The notes beneath the pieces were generated by a model. The model made no database searches and was not told the origin of the DNA. It saw only the letters and a program-made list of their open reading frames with translations. From Corynebacterium bouchesdurhonense (lineage in GTDB: Bacteria; Actinomycetota; Actinomycetes; Mycobacteriales; Mycobacteriaceae): a stretch of 64,000 nt of DNA. Positions 44,288 to 54,965 of this stretch are shown here, piece by piece. Both the position numbers and the translations under genes were made by a program. The stretch spans positions 62,001 through 126,000 of the forward strand of contig NZ_LT546027.1 in assembly GCF_900078305.2 (NCBI RefSeq). The letters run 5' to 3'. Each line of letters starts with the position of its first letter. The stretch's first letter is position 1.

Positions 44288-44440
44288 CTAGTGGCCCTCC
44301 CCCACACGCATGACTCGGCTAACCCAGTAGAGCAAGGACGCGGTAAACGGCGCGACCAAAAGCACCACCCCGGGCGCCACGCTCGGGGCAACCGTAAACG
44401 GCCCGCTCTCCCCCGCCGCACCGTGCTCCCCGTGCCCCCC
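44288..44440 (-). pseudogene. Detached C-terminal part of the DUF2567-like membrane protein
   Basis: In the minus strand this stretch encodes GHGEHGAAGESGPFTVAPSV followed by a fourth membrane helix (VVLLVAPFTASLLYWV) and a stop at 44288. It joins in frame to the gene at 44533-45024 if the 170 bases between two copies of a 30-bp direct repeat are removed. The reconstructed gene is 567 bases, 188 residues. Confidence 0.75.
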
Positions 44441-44610
44441 AGTCTCTTATACCCACCTGACGCTGCCGACGACCCTACGCGCCGCCCCCACCCCGCACGC
44501 GCGTGCGGTCCCGGCCGTAATCATCACACTGATCACACACGTCCAGCTCCCTCCAGCACTCGCCAAGACTGGCGCCCCCCCCCCGCCGCACCGTGCTCCC
44601 CGTGCCCCCC
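44411..44610. repeat. 30-bp direct repeat flanking a 140-base spurious-looking block
   Basis: The same 30 bases, beginning CCCCGCCGCACCGTG, occur at 44411-44440 and 44581-44610. Between them lie an adapter-like stretch and sequence that breaks the reading frame. Confidence 0.85.
44440..44472 (+). other. Nextera-adapter-like segment
   Basis: Thirty of 33 bases agree with the reverse complement of the Nextera read-1 adapter, including AGTCTCTTATAC and CTGACGCTGCCGACGA. This is too close for chance and marks the surrounding block as probably artificial. Confidence 0.85.
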
Positions 44611-45024
44611 GTGCCCCGGGATGGGGTGCAACATCCGCGCAGCGATGTCCCCGCAGGCGTACGCGGTCAGCGCCGCGGCCGCGGCCGCGAGCAGGAGCCA
44701 CCATAGCTGCGCCAGCCCGCTGCGGGTAGATCCCACCCGCTCCTGCCGCAGCGCGATGGCGGCCAGCAGCACGCCGATCACCGCGGTGATCACGGCGAAC
44801 CACCCTAGGGCCGCGAACTCGACGTTGTTCCCGCTCGCCGCCTGATCCACCACCGCCGCGCCGTCATGCAGGCGCACCGTGTAGGCCGGTCGAACCAGCG
44901 CCCAGACCACGCCGCCCGCGAGCGCCAGCAGGAGCGCCGCCGCAAGCAAACCGGCCCCCTCGCCGATCTCCCGCGGGATGCGGGGGCGGTGCGGGGGCTC
45001 GACTCGCGTGGGCTGGTTGGTCAT
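44533..45024 (-). CDS. DUF2567-like membrane protein, C-terminus altered by the assembly
   Basis: The 163-residue frame starts MTNQPTRVEPPHRPR and has three membrane helices (AGLLAAALLLALAGGVVWAL; LGWFAVITAVIGVLLAAIAL; LWWLLLAAAAAALTAYACG), then GHGGHGEHGAAG. After this it changes to a Trp/Arg-rich tail (RQSWRVLEGAG) encoded by the suspect block. A fourth helix found at 44288-44440 completes the expected four-helix DUF2567-type topology. The family is mycolata-specific and of unknown function. The start lies 5 bases after the lipoprotein stop, so the two are one operon running toward hisD. Confidence 0.75.
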   Translation of the reverse strand: MTNQPTRVEPPHRPRIPREIGEGAGLLAAALLLALAGGVVWALVRPAYTVRLHDGAAVVDQAASGNNVEFAALGWFAVITAVIGVLLAAIALRQERVGSTRSGLAQLWWLLLAAAAAALTAYACGDIAARMLHPIPGHGGHGEHGAAGGGRQSWRVLEGAGRV

Positions 45025-45029
45025 ATCCG

Positions 45030-45761
45030 CTAGTCGGTGCAGACCTTCCAACGGCCGTCTTCCTTGGCAAACAGCTGCACCTGGGAGGCCGGGCCACTCG
45101 GGGTGTTCGAGGTCACGGTGGCGGAGGCGCGGTTGCCGTCCACGCGGACGTCGGACAGGCTCACCTCGGTCTTGGGAATCTCGATGCCCTCACCCTGCTG
45201 CTGCATGATCTGCTCGACCATGTCCAGGGTGAGGCCCTGGCTCTCAAACTGCTTCATTGCCGGCTCGCGCACGGCGGCGCAGGAGTTGTCCAGGATCGTG
45301 CGGGTCCAGGTGGCGAAGGAGTCCGGGTTGGTGATGGCCCGCACCGTCTCCTCCATCTGGCGGCGGTCGGCCTCGGAGCCCTCCTTGCCGCCCGAGATCG
45401 GCTCGTAGGTGGGTACCTGCAGGTCACCCTCCGCGAACGGGTTGACCAGGGAGGGAATAGCGGCCGGGTCACCATTGCCGCCCTGGGGCTCGCCCGGGTT
45501 GTCGCCCTTGTTCTTTGCCTTGCTTGTCGACGCAGCCCCCGAGCCGTCAGCGGGCTTCGAAGCGTCCGCCTCGCCGCCCTCGCCGCCATTTTGGGCCGCA
45601 GGCTCGGCGGGGTTGGTCGCCCCGCCCGGCGCGGTCGCCGCGGTGGAAAGCCCCCCGGACTGCGTCTCCTCCTCGGAGCCGCACGCGCTCACGGTGAGCG
45701 CCATCGCGCACACGGACAGTGCCGCTGCGGCCGTCCGCATCGGGGTGTTCGAAAGCCTCAC
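45030..45761 (-). CDS. Putative lipoprotein with low-complexity linker
   Basis: The 243-residue protein has a signal peptide and lipobox (ALSVCAMALTVSACGSEEE). Residues ~30-110 are a Gly/Ala/Glu/Pro-rich linker that includes a family repeat copy (AASTSKAKN). The C-terminal half, from VPTYEPISGGKEGSEADRR to ASQVQLFAKEDGRWKVCTD, resembles small NTF2-like or DUF-type extracellular domains, with two cysteines (NSCAAV, KVCTD) that may pair. Function unknown. It is upstream of the DUF2567-like gene, facing away from the TetR gene. Confidence 0.8.
   Translation of the reverse strand: MRLSNTPMRTAAAALSVCAMALTVSACGSEEETQSGGLSTAATAPGGATNPAEPAAQNGGEGGEADASKPADGSGAASTSKAKNKGDNPGEPQGGNGDPAAIPSLVNPFAEGDLQVPTYEPISGGKEGSEADRRQMEETVRAITNPDSFATWTRTILDNSCAAVREPAMKQFESQGLTLDMVEQIMQQQGEGIEIPKTEVSLSDVRVDGNRASATVTSNTPSGPASQVQLFAKEDGRWKVCTD
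45513..45540 (-). repeat. Dispersed ~25-bp repeat, copy in lipoprotein linker
   Basis: CTTTGCCTTGCTTGTCGACG followed by CAGCCCCC; a slightly extended copy that encodes AASTSKAK in the low-complexity linker. Confidence 0.65.
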
Positions 45762-45850
45762 TAGATCTTCTCCTCAGTTTTGGCAGTAGTTGCGGCGGGG
45801 CCGTGACCGAGAGTGTAACAACGCCCCACTGGCAGCCGCGTGCCCCCCCC

Positions 45851-45895
45851 TTGACAATTGTCTGCCTAGTTTCTGTGAGCTCGCGGACAGGCAGA
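45851..45895 (+). promoter_or_regulatory. TetR gene upstream region: TTGACA and inverted repeat
   Basis: TTGACA at 45851 is a perfect -35-like hexamer with the palindrome GACAATTGTC overlapping it. TCTGCCT (45861) and AGGCAGA (45889) form an inverted repeat with a 21-base spacer. These are candidate sites for autoregulation. Confidence 0.4.
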
Positions 45896-45923
45896 GCTGG
45901 CCCGGGCGCCGCCCGCGGTGGCC

Positions 45924-45929
45924 TAGAGT
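45924..45929 (+). promoter_or_regulatory. Putative -10 box of the TetR gene
   Basis: TAGAGT lies 8 bases before ATG 45938, a leaderless position. Confidence 0.4.
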
Positions 45930-45937
45930 GTGCAGGC

Positions 45938-46486
45938 ATGCAGCTGTCCCGGGATTCCATCACCGACACGGCGTTGGCAATCCTCGCCGAGTTCGGCTTG
46001 GCCGACGTCTCCATGCGCCGCATCGCCTCGAACCTCGGTGTGGCCCCCGGAGCGTTGTACTGGCACGTGGAGAGCAAGCAGGAGCTCGTGGCGTGGATGG
46101 CGGAGGCGATCGTGGCCCCCCTCTTGGCTGCACCGCCAGCCGACCCCGCGCAGCTGAGCGAGCGCCTCAGGGAGTGCGTGCTGGCGGTGCGCGACGGCGC
46201 CGAGATCGTGGTAGCCGCGATCTCGCAGCCGCATTCCGGGGTGGGCGCGGGGCTGGACAGGGCATTCCAGTCGGCGGTGGCGGCGGCGGCTCCAAAGGGG
46301 GCGTCGACAAGCGATCTGCGCGCGGCGGCACGCGGGCTCCTCCACCTCACGCTCGGCGGCACCGCGGTGCAGCAATCCGGCGCGCAGCTCGCCGCCGCCA
46401 CCGGCGAGGGTGGGCCGGTAGACGCGGACGAGCTCGCGGCCGACCACTCGCGCGCCGTGACGCTCCTGCTCAGCGGGCTCGAGTGA
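45938..46486 (+). CDS. TetR-family transcriptional regulator
   Basis: The 182-residue protein has an N-terminal helix-turn-helix (residues ~10-50: TALAILAEFGLADVSMRRIA, then LGVAPGALYWHVESKQELV) and a helical ligand-binding part. It stands between the lipoprotein/DUF2567/his genes and glgX. The nearby palindrome before hisD makes it a candidate repressor of the histidine genes, by inference only; it could equally control the lipoprotein operon or glgX. A family repeat copy (46297-46320) encodes GASTSD between two helices. Confidence 0.88.
   Translation: MQLSRDSITDTALAILAEFGLADVSMRRIASNLGVAPGALYWHVESKQELVAWMAEAIVAPLLAAPPADPAQLSERLRECVLAVRDGAEIVVAAISQPHSGVGAGLDRAFQSAVAAAAPKGASTSDLRAAARGLLHLTLGGTAVQQSGAQLAAATGEGGPVDADELAADHSRAVTLLLSGLE
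46297..46320 (+). repeat. Dispersed ~25-bp repeat, copy in TetR gene
   Basis: G-run then GCGTCGACAAGCGATC; the right end is degenerate. Encodes KGASTSD in the loop between predicted helices. Confidence 0.65.
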
Positions 46487-46515
46487 GCCACACGGGACGT
46501 GTCGGGGGTGTGCAC

Positions 46516-46521
46516 TACGAT
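46516..46521 (+). promoter_or_regulatory. Putative -10 box of glgX
   Basis: TACGAT lies 8 bases before ATG 46530, a leaderless position. Confidence 0.45.
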
Positions 46522-46529
46522 TAGACGGC

Positions 46530-48691
<2,162 letters not shown>

Positions 48692-48692
<1 letters not shown>

Positions 48693-48718
48693 GGGGCTTC
48701 TGCTTGGCGACGCTACCC
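48692..48718 (+). repeat. Dispersed ~25-bp repeat, glgX-exonuclease gap
   Basis: G-run, CTTCTGCTTGGCGACGCTAC and CC. It begins on the last base of the glgX stop codon. TACCCT at its right end could double as a -10 box for the next gene. Confidence 0.72.
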
Positions 48719-48754
48719 TGAGTGGGCGAACACCAGCGAGAAGGAAGGCGAGAA

Positions 48755-50173
48755 GTGATTGCAGCACACGGCACACGAGTTTCCGTGACACATGAGGACG
48801 TGATTCTCACGCCCACCGCGCTGACCGCCTCCCTCGCCGGCAACTCGGGCGACACCCGCATCCCCGTCGCCGCCATCACCGGCACCGCCGTGGTGGAGGG
48901 CGACGCCTGGACCCCCTATGCGCTGCGCATCACCACCGAGGACGGCGAGCGCACGGTGCGCTTTTCCCCCGGGGATGCGGAGGGCCCAGCGGCGCTTGCC
49001 GCGTTGCTTGCGGGGGCGTGCCGGGGTGATGCCCCGGATGCCGAGCCGGTGGCGGGCGGCGCGGGCATCCCCGGCTTCGACTTCGTGGCGCTCGACGTGG
49101 AGACGGCCAACCAGAACTGGGGCTCCATCTGCCAAATCGGCCTGGTGCGCATCGTGGACGGCGAGGAGGTGGCGCGCGAATCCTGGCTGTGCCGCCCACC
49201 AGCGGGCATGGACGAGTTCGACCCCTTCAACGTGGGCATCCACGGCATCACCGCCGAGGCGGTGGCCGGCTCGCCCGAGGTGGGCGAGCTCATCGGACAG
49301 CTGCGCGAGTTCGTCGGCGAGCTGCCACTGGTGGCCCACAACGCGCAGTTCGACGCGACGGCGCTGCGCACTGCGTGCGTGGCCGCCGGCCGAGAGGTGC
49401 CGGAACTCATGTTCGCCTGCTCCCTCGCCCAGGCCCGCGCCACCAAGCTGGAGGTGGTCAACCACCGGCTGCCAACGCTCGCGGAATTCTTCGGCGTGGC
49501 GCTGGACAACCACCACGACGCAGCGGCGGACGCCGCCGCCTGCGCAGGGATTATGGTCGGCTTGGCGCGCCGCGCCGCCCATGAAGGCTCGCTGATGAGC
49601 TTCGTGCACGACGCGGGCTTCGCACTCGGCTCTATCGATGCGGACCGCGTCACCCCGGTGCTGCGCGACCGCTCCGGCGCCACCCGCGCCCTGCAGGCCA
49701 GCCGGGTGGCCGCCACCGGCGACACCGCCGCCGCCGTCAACGCGGTGGTGGAGCCGCGGGGTAGCAACCAGGACGGCCCCGGCGACGCCCCCGCGACGCG
49801 CGGACGCGGACGCGGCGTGGAGAGCAGCGGGGGAAACCAGCGCGGCCCGGCCCCGTGGCAGGCCGTGGCCACCCCGGACACGGTGCCCGACCCCAACCCA
49901 GACGCGGACCCGGATTCACCGCTCTACGGCGAGAACGTCACGCTCACCGGGGACTTCGAGCCCCACGACAAGGGCGAGTTGTGGTCCCGCATCGCCGAGC
50001 TGGGCGGCCAGGTAGGTAAGAACGTGACCAAGAAAACCACCATCCTGGTGGCCGGCGAGTGGGCGACCATGACCAGCAAAGAGAAGCGGGCCCGGGAGCT
50101 GCGGGACAAGGGCCAGGACATCAAGATCTGGCAGGCCGCCCAGTTACTGGACGCCCTCGGCCTCGACGCCTGA
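48755..50173 (+). CDS. DnaQ-type 3'-5' exonuclease with C-terminal BRCT domain
   Basis: The 472-residue protein has three parts. Residues ~1-95 form a PH-like small domain (THEDVILTPTALTASLAG onward). Residues ~105-275 are a DEDDh exonuclease: FDFVALDVETANQNWGSI, VGIHGITAEAV, LVAHNAQFDATAL and HHDAAADAAAC. After a Pro/Asp-rich linker, residues ~395-472 form a BRCT domain (GENVTLTGDFEPHDKGELW, then GGQVGKNVTKKTTILVAGEW). It resembles stand-alone polymerase III epsilon-like proteins of corynebacteria. GTG 48755 follows AAGGAAGG. Confidence 0.88.
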   Translation: MIAAHGTRVSVTHEDVILTPTALTASLAGNSGDTRIPVAAITGTAVVEGDAWTPYALRITTEDGERTVRFSPGDAEGPAALAALLAGACRGDAPDAEPVAGGAGIPGFDFVALDVETANQNWGSICQIGLVRIVDGEEVARESWLCRPPAGMDEFDPFNVGIHGITAEAVAGSPEVGELIGQLREFVGELPLVAHNAQFDATALRTACVAAGREVPELMFACSLAQARATKLEVVNHRLPTLAEFFGVALDNHHDAAADAAACAGIMVGLARRAAHEGSLMSFVHDAGFALGSIDADRVTPVLRDRSGATRALQASRVAATGDTAAAVNAVVEPRGSNQDGPGDAPATRGRGRGVESSGGNQRGPAPWQAVATPDTVPDPNPDADPDSPLYGENVTLTGDFEPHDKGELWSRIAELGGQVGKNVTKKTTILVAGEWATMTSKEKRARELRDKGQDIKIWQAAQLLDALGLDA

Positions 50174-50233
50174 ATCCGGCAAGACCTTTGGGGCCCGAGG
50201 GAACCGGAGGCGCCGCGCGCGCGTCTAATACAC

Positions 50234-50827
50234 ATGCCCGCTCATGCTCCGTACCGCCCCTCGCCCCAATTCATCACGCCCCGCCTCGCCCGGCGCGCCG
50301 CGGTCTCCTCAATCAGGTCCCGCGAGTGGGTGACGCCCGAGTTCGGGGCCTCGACCGCCTTCATCAGCCTGTCTCCCGGCCTCGTGTGCGTTTTTGACGC
50401 GCCTGGGGAGCGCGGCCTCACCCACCAGTCCATCGGGGCGAGGGGCATGAGCGTGCAGCAGGCGTGGAACGCATCCGCCGACACGTTGTTGAGCACCGCG
50501 TCCCGGGGCGCCAACCTGGAGTTTTGGGTCCGCCCCGCCCGCGCATCCCTCGGCCACCTCGCCCCGGCCGGGTTCGAGATCCGCGGCGGCGCCGTTCCCG
50601 CCGCCTCGTGGCTGGCTCACCCGCGCACCTTCAACGCGCTTCACGCCCACTGCGCCGCAGTCTTCGCCGCGGAGGGGCAGCTGACCTTCTTCAGCCGGGA
50701 CGACCGCGAGCTCTTCGTCTTCACCGCGCCCGAGCACGAGGTGGCCGCTGCGCTCGGCGAGCACCCGCTGATCCGCTACTCCCTGGGCTTTCCGCTGCTG
50801 GCGCACCGCGAGGCGGCGGCCGCGTAG
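50234..50827 (+). CDS. Hypothetical protein (197 aa)
   Basis: The 197-residue protein, from ATG 50234 (MPAHAPYRPSPQFITPRLAR), is rich in Ala and Arg. It contains STAFISLSPGLVCVFDAPGE, ASRGANLEFWVRPARASLGH and TFFSRDDRELFVFTAPEHEV. I find no known domain. It lies 60 bases after the exonuclease gene and 89 before treY on the same strand. The DNA before it includes AATACACAT, weakly adapter-like, so the extreme 5' end should be treated with some caution. Confidence 0.65.
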   Translation: MPAHAPYRPSPQFITPRLARRAAVSSIRSREWVTPEFGASTAFISLSPGLVCVFDAPGERGLTHQSIGARGMSVQQAWNASADTLLSTASRGANLEFWVRPARASLGHLAPAGFEIRGGAVPAASWLAHPRTFNALHAHCAAVFAAEGQLTFFSRDDRELFVFTAPEHEVAAALGEHPLIRYSLGFPLLAHREAAAA

Positions 50828-50916
50828 CGGGTGGAAGTAGGGTTGGCGGGGTGCGCCGCGTGCTCCCCCGTTCCACGCCGGTGCGTTGAGAGTCAAAAAG
50901 GAGTCCACCCACCATC

Positions 50917-53490
50917 ATGCGCCGGCCCATCACATCCACCTATCGCCTGCAACTGCGCGGCCGAGCCGCCGACCCCGAGGGGCGCCGGTTCGGGTTTGCC
51001 GAGGCCGCAGAGCAGATTCCCTACCTGCGGGCCTTGGGCGTGTCGCACCTCTACCTCTCCCCCATTTTCACCGCCCCCGAGGGGTCGAACCACAACTACG
51101 ACGTCACCGACCCCACCACCGTGAACCCGGAGCTGGGCGGGATCGACGGGCTGCGGGAGCTGGCGCGCGCCGCGCACGACGCTGGCCTGGGCCTCGTGCT
51201 GGACATCGTGCCCAACCATCTCGGGGTGGAAACGCCGCGAATGAACAAGTGGTGGTGGGACGTGTTGAAACACGGCCAGGAGTCGGAGTTTGAGCCCTAC
51301 TTCGACATCGATTGGCACGAGGATAACGGCGCGGGCGGGAAACTGGGCTTGCCGGTACTCGCCCGCGAGGGCGACGAGGACAAGCTGGAACTCGTCCACC
51401 TGGCCGCGGACGAGTTCCCCGAGGGCGACGCCCCGGACGGCGAGGACGTGCTGAAGTACTTCGACAGCTACTTCCCGCTCGCCCCCGGCACCTACGAGGG
51501 CTTGGGCGATGATCCCCGCGAGGTCTACGAGCGGCAGCCCTACCGGCTCATGTTCTGGCGCGACGGGGTGATCTCCTACCGCCGCTTTTTCTCGGTCAAC
51601 GGGCTTGCGGGCGTGCGCGAGGAGGACCCGCTCGTGTTCGAGCACGCCCACCGCGTGCTGCGCCAGCTCATCGCGGAGGACCTGATTGACGGCGTCCGGG
51701 TGGACCACCCCGACGGCCTTGCCGACCCATTCGAGTACCTCACCCGCCTGCGCGAGGTCATCGGGCAGGACCGTTGGTTGGTGGTGGAGAAGATCCTCAG
51801 CCCGGACGAGCCGCTGGATCCCCGCCTCAACATCGACGGCACTACCGGCTACGACGCGATGCGAGAGCTCGACGGCGTTTTTGTGAACCGTCGGGCCGAG
51901 GACGCCCTGGGCATGCTCGCACTGCAGGAGAGCGGCTCCACCTGGGACGAGGCGGCCATTACGGTGGCTGAGCGCCAGCTCAAGGCGAAGGTGGCCAAGT
52001 ACGAGTTGTGGGCGGAGATCCGCCGCCTGGTGCGCGCAATCCGGCGCGACAACTTCTCCACCGCGGGCCAAGACGTTTCGGACGAAGACCTCGCCGACAC
52101 CGTGATGGAGCTGGTGGCCACGATCCCGGTGTACCGGGCCGATTACCGCTCCCTGTCGCGCATCACCGCGAGCGTCATCGCCGAGATGAGCCGGGAGTTC
52201 CCCCAGCGCAGCGACGCACTCGACCTGATCGCGGCGGCGCTGCTGGCGGAGGGCGAGGCGAAGACGCGCTTCGCGCAGGTCTGCGGCGCGGTGATGGCCA
52301 AGGGCGTGGAGGACACGCTGTTCTACCGCGCCAGCCGGCTCGTCGCGCTCCAAGAGGTTGGCGGCGCCCCGGGCCGCTTCGGCGTAGGGCCGGCGGAGTT
52401 CCACCTGCTCCAGCAGGAGCGGGCGCAGCTGTGGCCGCACGCGATGACGTCACTGACCACCCACGACACGAAGCGGACCGAGGACACGCGGGCCAGGATG
52501 CTCGAGATGGCGGAGGTGCCGGACGCCTTTGCCAAGTTCACCCGCGAGGTTTTCTCCATGGTCCCGCCGCCGGATGCCGCCACGGGGCACTTCCTGCTGC
52601 AGAACGTGGTTGGGGTGTGGCCCGCGGACGGCGCGACCAACGAGGCGCTCCGGGAGCGGCTCCACGCCTACGCCACCAAGGCTATCCGCGAGGCCGGGGT
52701 GCACACCACCTGGTTCGATGTCGAGGACGGCTTCGAGCAGCAGGTGCTTGCTTGGGTAGATGCGCTGCTCGACGGTCCGGCGGCGGAAATCATCACGGAT
52801 TTTGCCTCCCTCCTGCACCGCGGCGGCGTCCAGGTGTCGCTCGGCCGCAAGGCGCTCCAGCTGGCGGGCGCGGGTGTCCCGGACACCTACCAGGGCCAGG
52901 AGTTCCTCGACTTTTCGCTGGTGGACCCGGACAACCGCAGGTTTGTGGATTACGCAGCTCGCGCGGACGCCCTGGATGGCTACCTCGCACAGCGCGAAGG
53001 CGACGGTGAGCGCGAGGGGGAGGGCGATTTCAACCTGCGCGCATTCCTCGGCGCCGAGGCGGAACCGGGCGGGGCCGCCGGCTACACCTGGCTCGCGGGC
53101 GAGGGCGCGAGCTTGGCCAAGCAGCTCATCACCCGCGAGGGCCTCCAGCTGCGCCGCGAGCACCCGGACCTCTTCCTCGAGGGCGGGCACCAGGCAGTCT
53201 TCGCGGTTGGGGAGGCAGACGAGCACCTGGTGGGCCTCGCCCGCGGCGCCACCTCAGCTCCTGGCTCCGCGGAGGGGCTCGGCGTCATCGCGGTGGCCAC
53301 CCGCCTGCCGCTCGCGCTGCACGAGCGCGGCGGCTGGGGCGAAACGACGCTGCAGCTTCCTAGCGGCGAGTGGGCCGACCGTTTTACCGGCCGGGTCTTC
53401 ACCGGTGTGGTGCGCGTGGCCGATCTGCTGGACACGCTGCCCACCGCCCTATTAGTGTCCACCCGGCTAACGGAGGCCGCGCGGCTGTGA
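50917..53490 (+). CDS. treY: Maltooligosyl trehalose synthase TreY
   Basis: TreY converts the reducing end of maltodextrins to a trehalosyl end, the first step of the TreYZ route. The 857-residue protein begins MRRPITSTYRLQLRG, with GVSHLYLSPIFTAPEGSNHN, DIVPNHLGVE, DGVRVDHPDGLADPFEYL, RWLVVEKILSPDEPL and TTHDTKRTEDTRAR as the family motifs. A Shine-Dalgarno-like AAAAAGGAG precedes it by about 15 bases. Its stop overlaps the relS start (GTGA). TreZ is encoded at 56048 but lacks its N-terminus in this sequence. Confidence 0.96.
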   Translation: MRRPITSTYRLQLRGRAADPEGRRFGFAEAAEQIPYLRALGVSHLYLSPIFTAPEGSNHNYDVTDPTTVNPELGGIDGLRELARAAHDAGLGLVLDIVPNHLGVETPRMNKWWWDVLKHGQESEFEPYFDIDWHEDNGAGGKLGLPVLAREGDEDKLELVHLAADEFPEGDAPDGEDVLKYFDSYFPLAPGTYEGLGDDPREVYERQPYRLMFWRDGVISYRRFFSVNGLAGVREEDPLVFEHAHRVLRQLIAEDLIDGVRVDHPDGLADPFEYLTRLREVIGQDRWLVVEKILSPDEPLDPRLNIDGTTGYDAMRELDGVFVNRRAEDALGMLALQESGSTWDEAAITVAERQLKAKVAKYELWAEIRRLVRAIRRDNFSTAGQDVSDEDLADTVMELVATIPVYRADYRSLSRITASVIAEMSREFPQRSDALDLIAAALLAEGEAKTRFAQVCGAVMAKGVEDTLFYRASRLVALQEVGGAPGRFGVGPAEFHLLQQERAQLWPHAMTSLTTHDTKRTEDTRARMLEMAEVPDAFAKFTREVFSMVPPPDAATGHFLLQNVVGVWPADGATNEALRERLHAYATKAIREAGVHTTWFDVEDGFEQQVLAWVDALLDGPAAEIITDFASLLHRGGVQVSLGRKALQLAGAGVPDTYQGQEFLDFSLVDPDNRRFVDYAARADALDGYLAQREGDGEREGEGDFNLRAFLGAEAEPGGAAGYTWLAGEGASLAKQLITREGLQLRREHPDLFLEGGHQAVFAVGEADEHLVGLARGATSAPGSAEGLGVIAVATRLPLALHERGGWGETTLQLPSGEWADRFTGRVFTGVVRVADLLDTLPTALLVSTRLTEAARL

Positions 53491-54548
53491 GCGGGAGCGA
53501 GCGGAAACCGGAGCAGCGGCCCGGGAAGGTTCCGGACGCAACCATCGCCCGGCTGGGTTCCACCTACTTTGCGTGGGTGCGGGCGCACGAGGACCTCGCC
53601 CCGACGTTCCGCGGGGCGCTGCACGAGCTCATGCGCGACGCGGGCGTGAACTTCGACAGGGTCGACGTGCGGGTGAAGACGTGGCCGTCGCTGAAGGCAA
53701 AGGCCCGTAAGCTGCGCGCGGACGGCTCACCCATGTACCCCGACCCGTGGAACGACATCAAGGACATCGTGGGCGCGCGCATCACGGTACTGCACTCCAC
53801 CGAGATACCGGCGGTGCAGCGCCTCCTCGCGGACCAGTTCGAGGTGCTGCGCAGCGTGGACAAGGCACAGGAAACCCGGGTGGCGGGCGCCTTCGGCTAC
53901 GGCTCGCACCACCTGGTCCTGCGCGTGGAGGAGCAATCCGAGGGCCTGGAAGAGTTCGCGGGCACGGTCTTCGAGGTGCAGGTGCGCACGGTCCTGCAGC
54001 ACGCGTGGGCGGAGTTCGAGCACGACATCCGCTACAAGCGGTCGGCCGGAGAGACGCTGGACCCGCAAGTGGACCGGGCCTTCACCCTCGCGGCGGGCCT
54101 CATCGAGCTGGCGGACCAGCAGTTCGACCAGATCGCGGAAATTACCAGCCCTCGGGAGGAGGGCGTGGCGGGCCTCGGCGACGCGGCGGACGCGGACCTC
54201 ACGGCCGAGACGCTGCCGGGCATCCTCACCATCCTGCTGGGCACCCGCTTCCCCATCTCGCGGGCGGCGGACTACCGGTTCCTGCTCGAGCTTCTGCGCA
54301 TCCACGGCGTGGAGGAGGTGGGCGATCTGGCCGAGCTGCTGGGCGCCGCCGATATCGAGGCGGTGTCCAACTCGCTCGATTACCCCTTCAACCCGGGCCA
54401 GGTGCGGCTTGTAGACGACCTGTTGCTCAACCGCTTCGGCTCCGAGCACATCGAGCGCACCTGGGACGCGGGCAACCGCCCGAAGCTGCGGCGCAGCAAG
54501 CTCACGCGGCGCCTAGCCACGCTGCGCGGCGAGCCGCCGCGCGAGTAA
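53487..54548 (+). CDS. relS: Small alarmone synthetase RelS (RelA/SpoT synthetase domain)
   Basis: The 353-residue protein carries a RelA/SpoT-type nucleotidyltransferase domain at about residues 65-200: DPWNDIKDIVGARITVLHST, YGSHHLVLRV, and FEVQVRTVLQHAWAEFEHDI with RYK. It has no HD hydrolase or ACT/TGS regions, so it should make (p)ppGpp only. The C-terminal part (LPGILTILLGTRFPISRAAD onward) is helical. In C. glutamicum RelS lies beside treY, consistent with the overlap here. GTG 53487 overlaps the treY stop. Confidence 0.9.
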   Translation: MSGSERKPEQRPGKVPDATIARLGSTYFAWVRAHEDLAPTFRGALHELMRDAGVNFDRVDVRVKTWPSLKAKARKLRADGSPMYPDPWNDIKDIVGARITVLHSTEIPAVQRLLADQFEVLRSVDKAQETRVAGAFGYGSHHLVLRVEEQSEGLEEFAGTVFEVQVRTVLQHAWAEFEHDIRYKRSAGETLDPQVDRAFTLAAGLIELADQQFDQIAEITSPREEGVAGLGDAADADLTAETLPGILTILLGTRFPISRAADYRFLLELLRIHGVEEVGDLAELLGAADIEAVSNSLDYPFNPGQVRLVDDLLLNRFGSEHIERTWDAGNRPKLRRSKLTRRLATLRGEPPRE

Positions 54549-54557
54549 CGGCGCCCC

Positions 54558-54947
54558 TCAGTTGCCGCGGCCCAGCAGGCGGTCGGTCTCGCGGCGCTCC
54601 TTCTTGGTGGGCCGGCCGGCGCCGCGGTCGCGCTGGGGCAGCGTGGCAAAGATGTCCATGGGCGGCGGGGGCGGCGAAGTGTCGATGTAGCACTGGCGGG
54701 CGATCGGCGCGCCCACGCGCTTCTTCACGGTGGCCACCACCTCGAACTCGAGGTAGCGGTGGTCCTTCCACACCCTCACAGCGTCGCCCGGCACCACCTG
54801 GGCGGCCGCCTTCACGGTCTGCTCGTTGAGTTTCACGTGCCCGGCGCGCACAGCCTCGGCCGCCTGGCTGCGCGTTTTGAAGATGCGCACGGCCCACAGC
54901 CAGACGTCGATGCGAACGGCGGAACCGGTTGGCTGGTTCGCGGTCAC
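54558..54947 (-). CDS. RNA-binding S4-domain protein (Hsp15-like)
   Basis: The 129-residue protein has an S4 domain in its first half (RIDVWLWAVRIFKTRSQAAE, then VRAGHVKLNEQTVK) and a basic, Pro-rich tail ending TKKERRETDRLLGRGN. Hsp15 relatives bind free 50S subunits carrying peptidyl-tRNA. It lies in a minus-strand run with two other short genes between relS and treZ. GTG 54947 is the start used. Confidence 0.88.
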   Translation of the reverse strand: MTANQPTGSAVRIDVWLWAVRIFKTRSQAAEAVRAGHVKLNEQTVKAAAQVVPGDAVRVWKDHRYLEFEVVATVKKRVGAPIARQCYIDTSPPPPPMDIFATLPQRDRGAGRPTKKERRETDRLLGRGN

Positions 54948-54965
54948 AAACGGCCTGCCCGCGGC

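Noticed and set aside
50222..50240. AATACACAT before the 197-aa gene as another adapter remnant
   Set aside because: Only 8 contiguous bases match and no gene is broken; it may just be promoter sequence.
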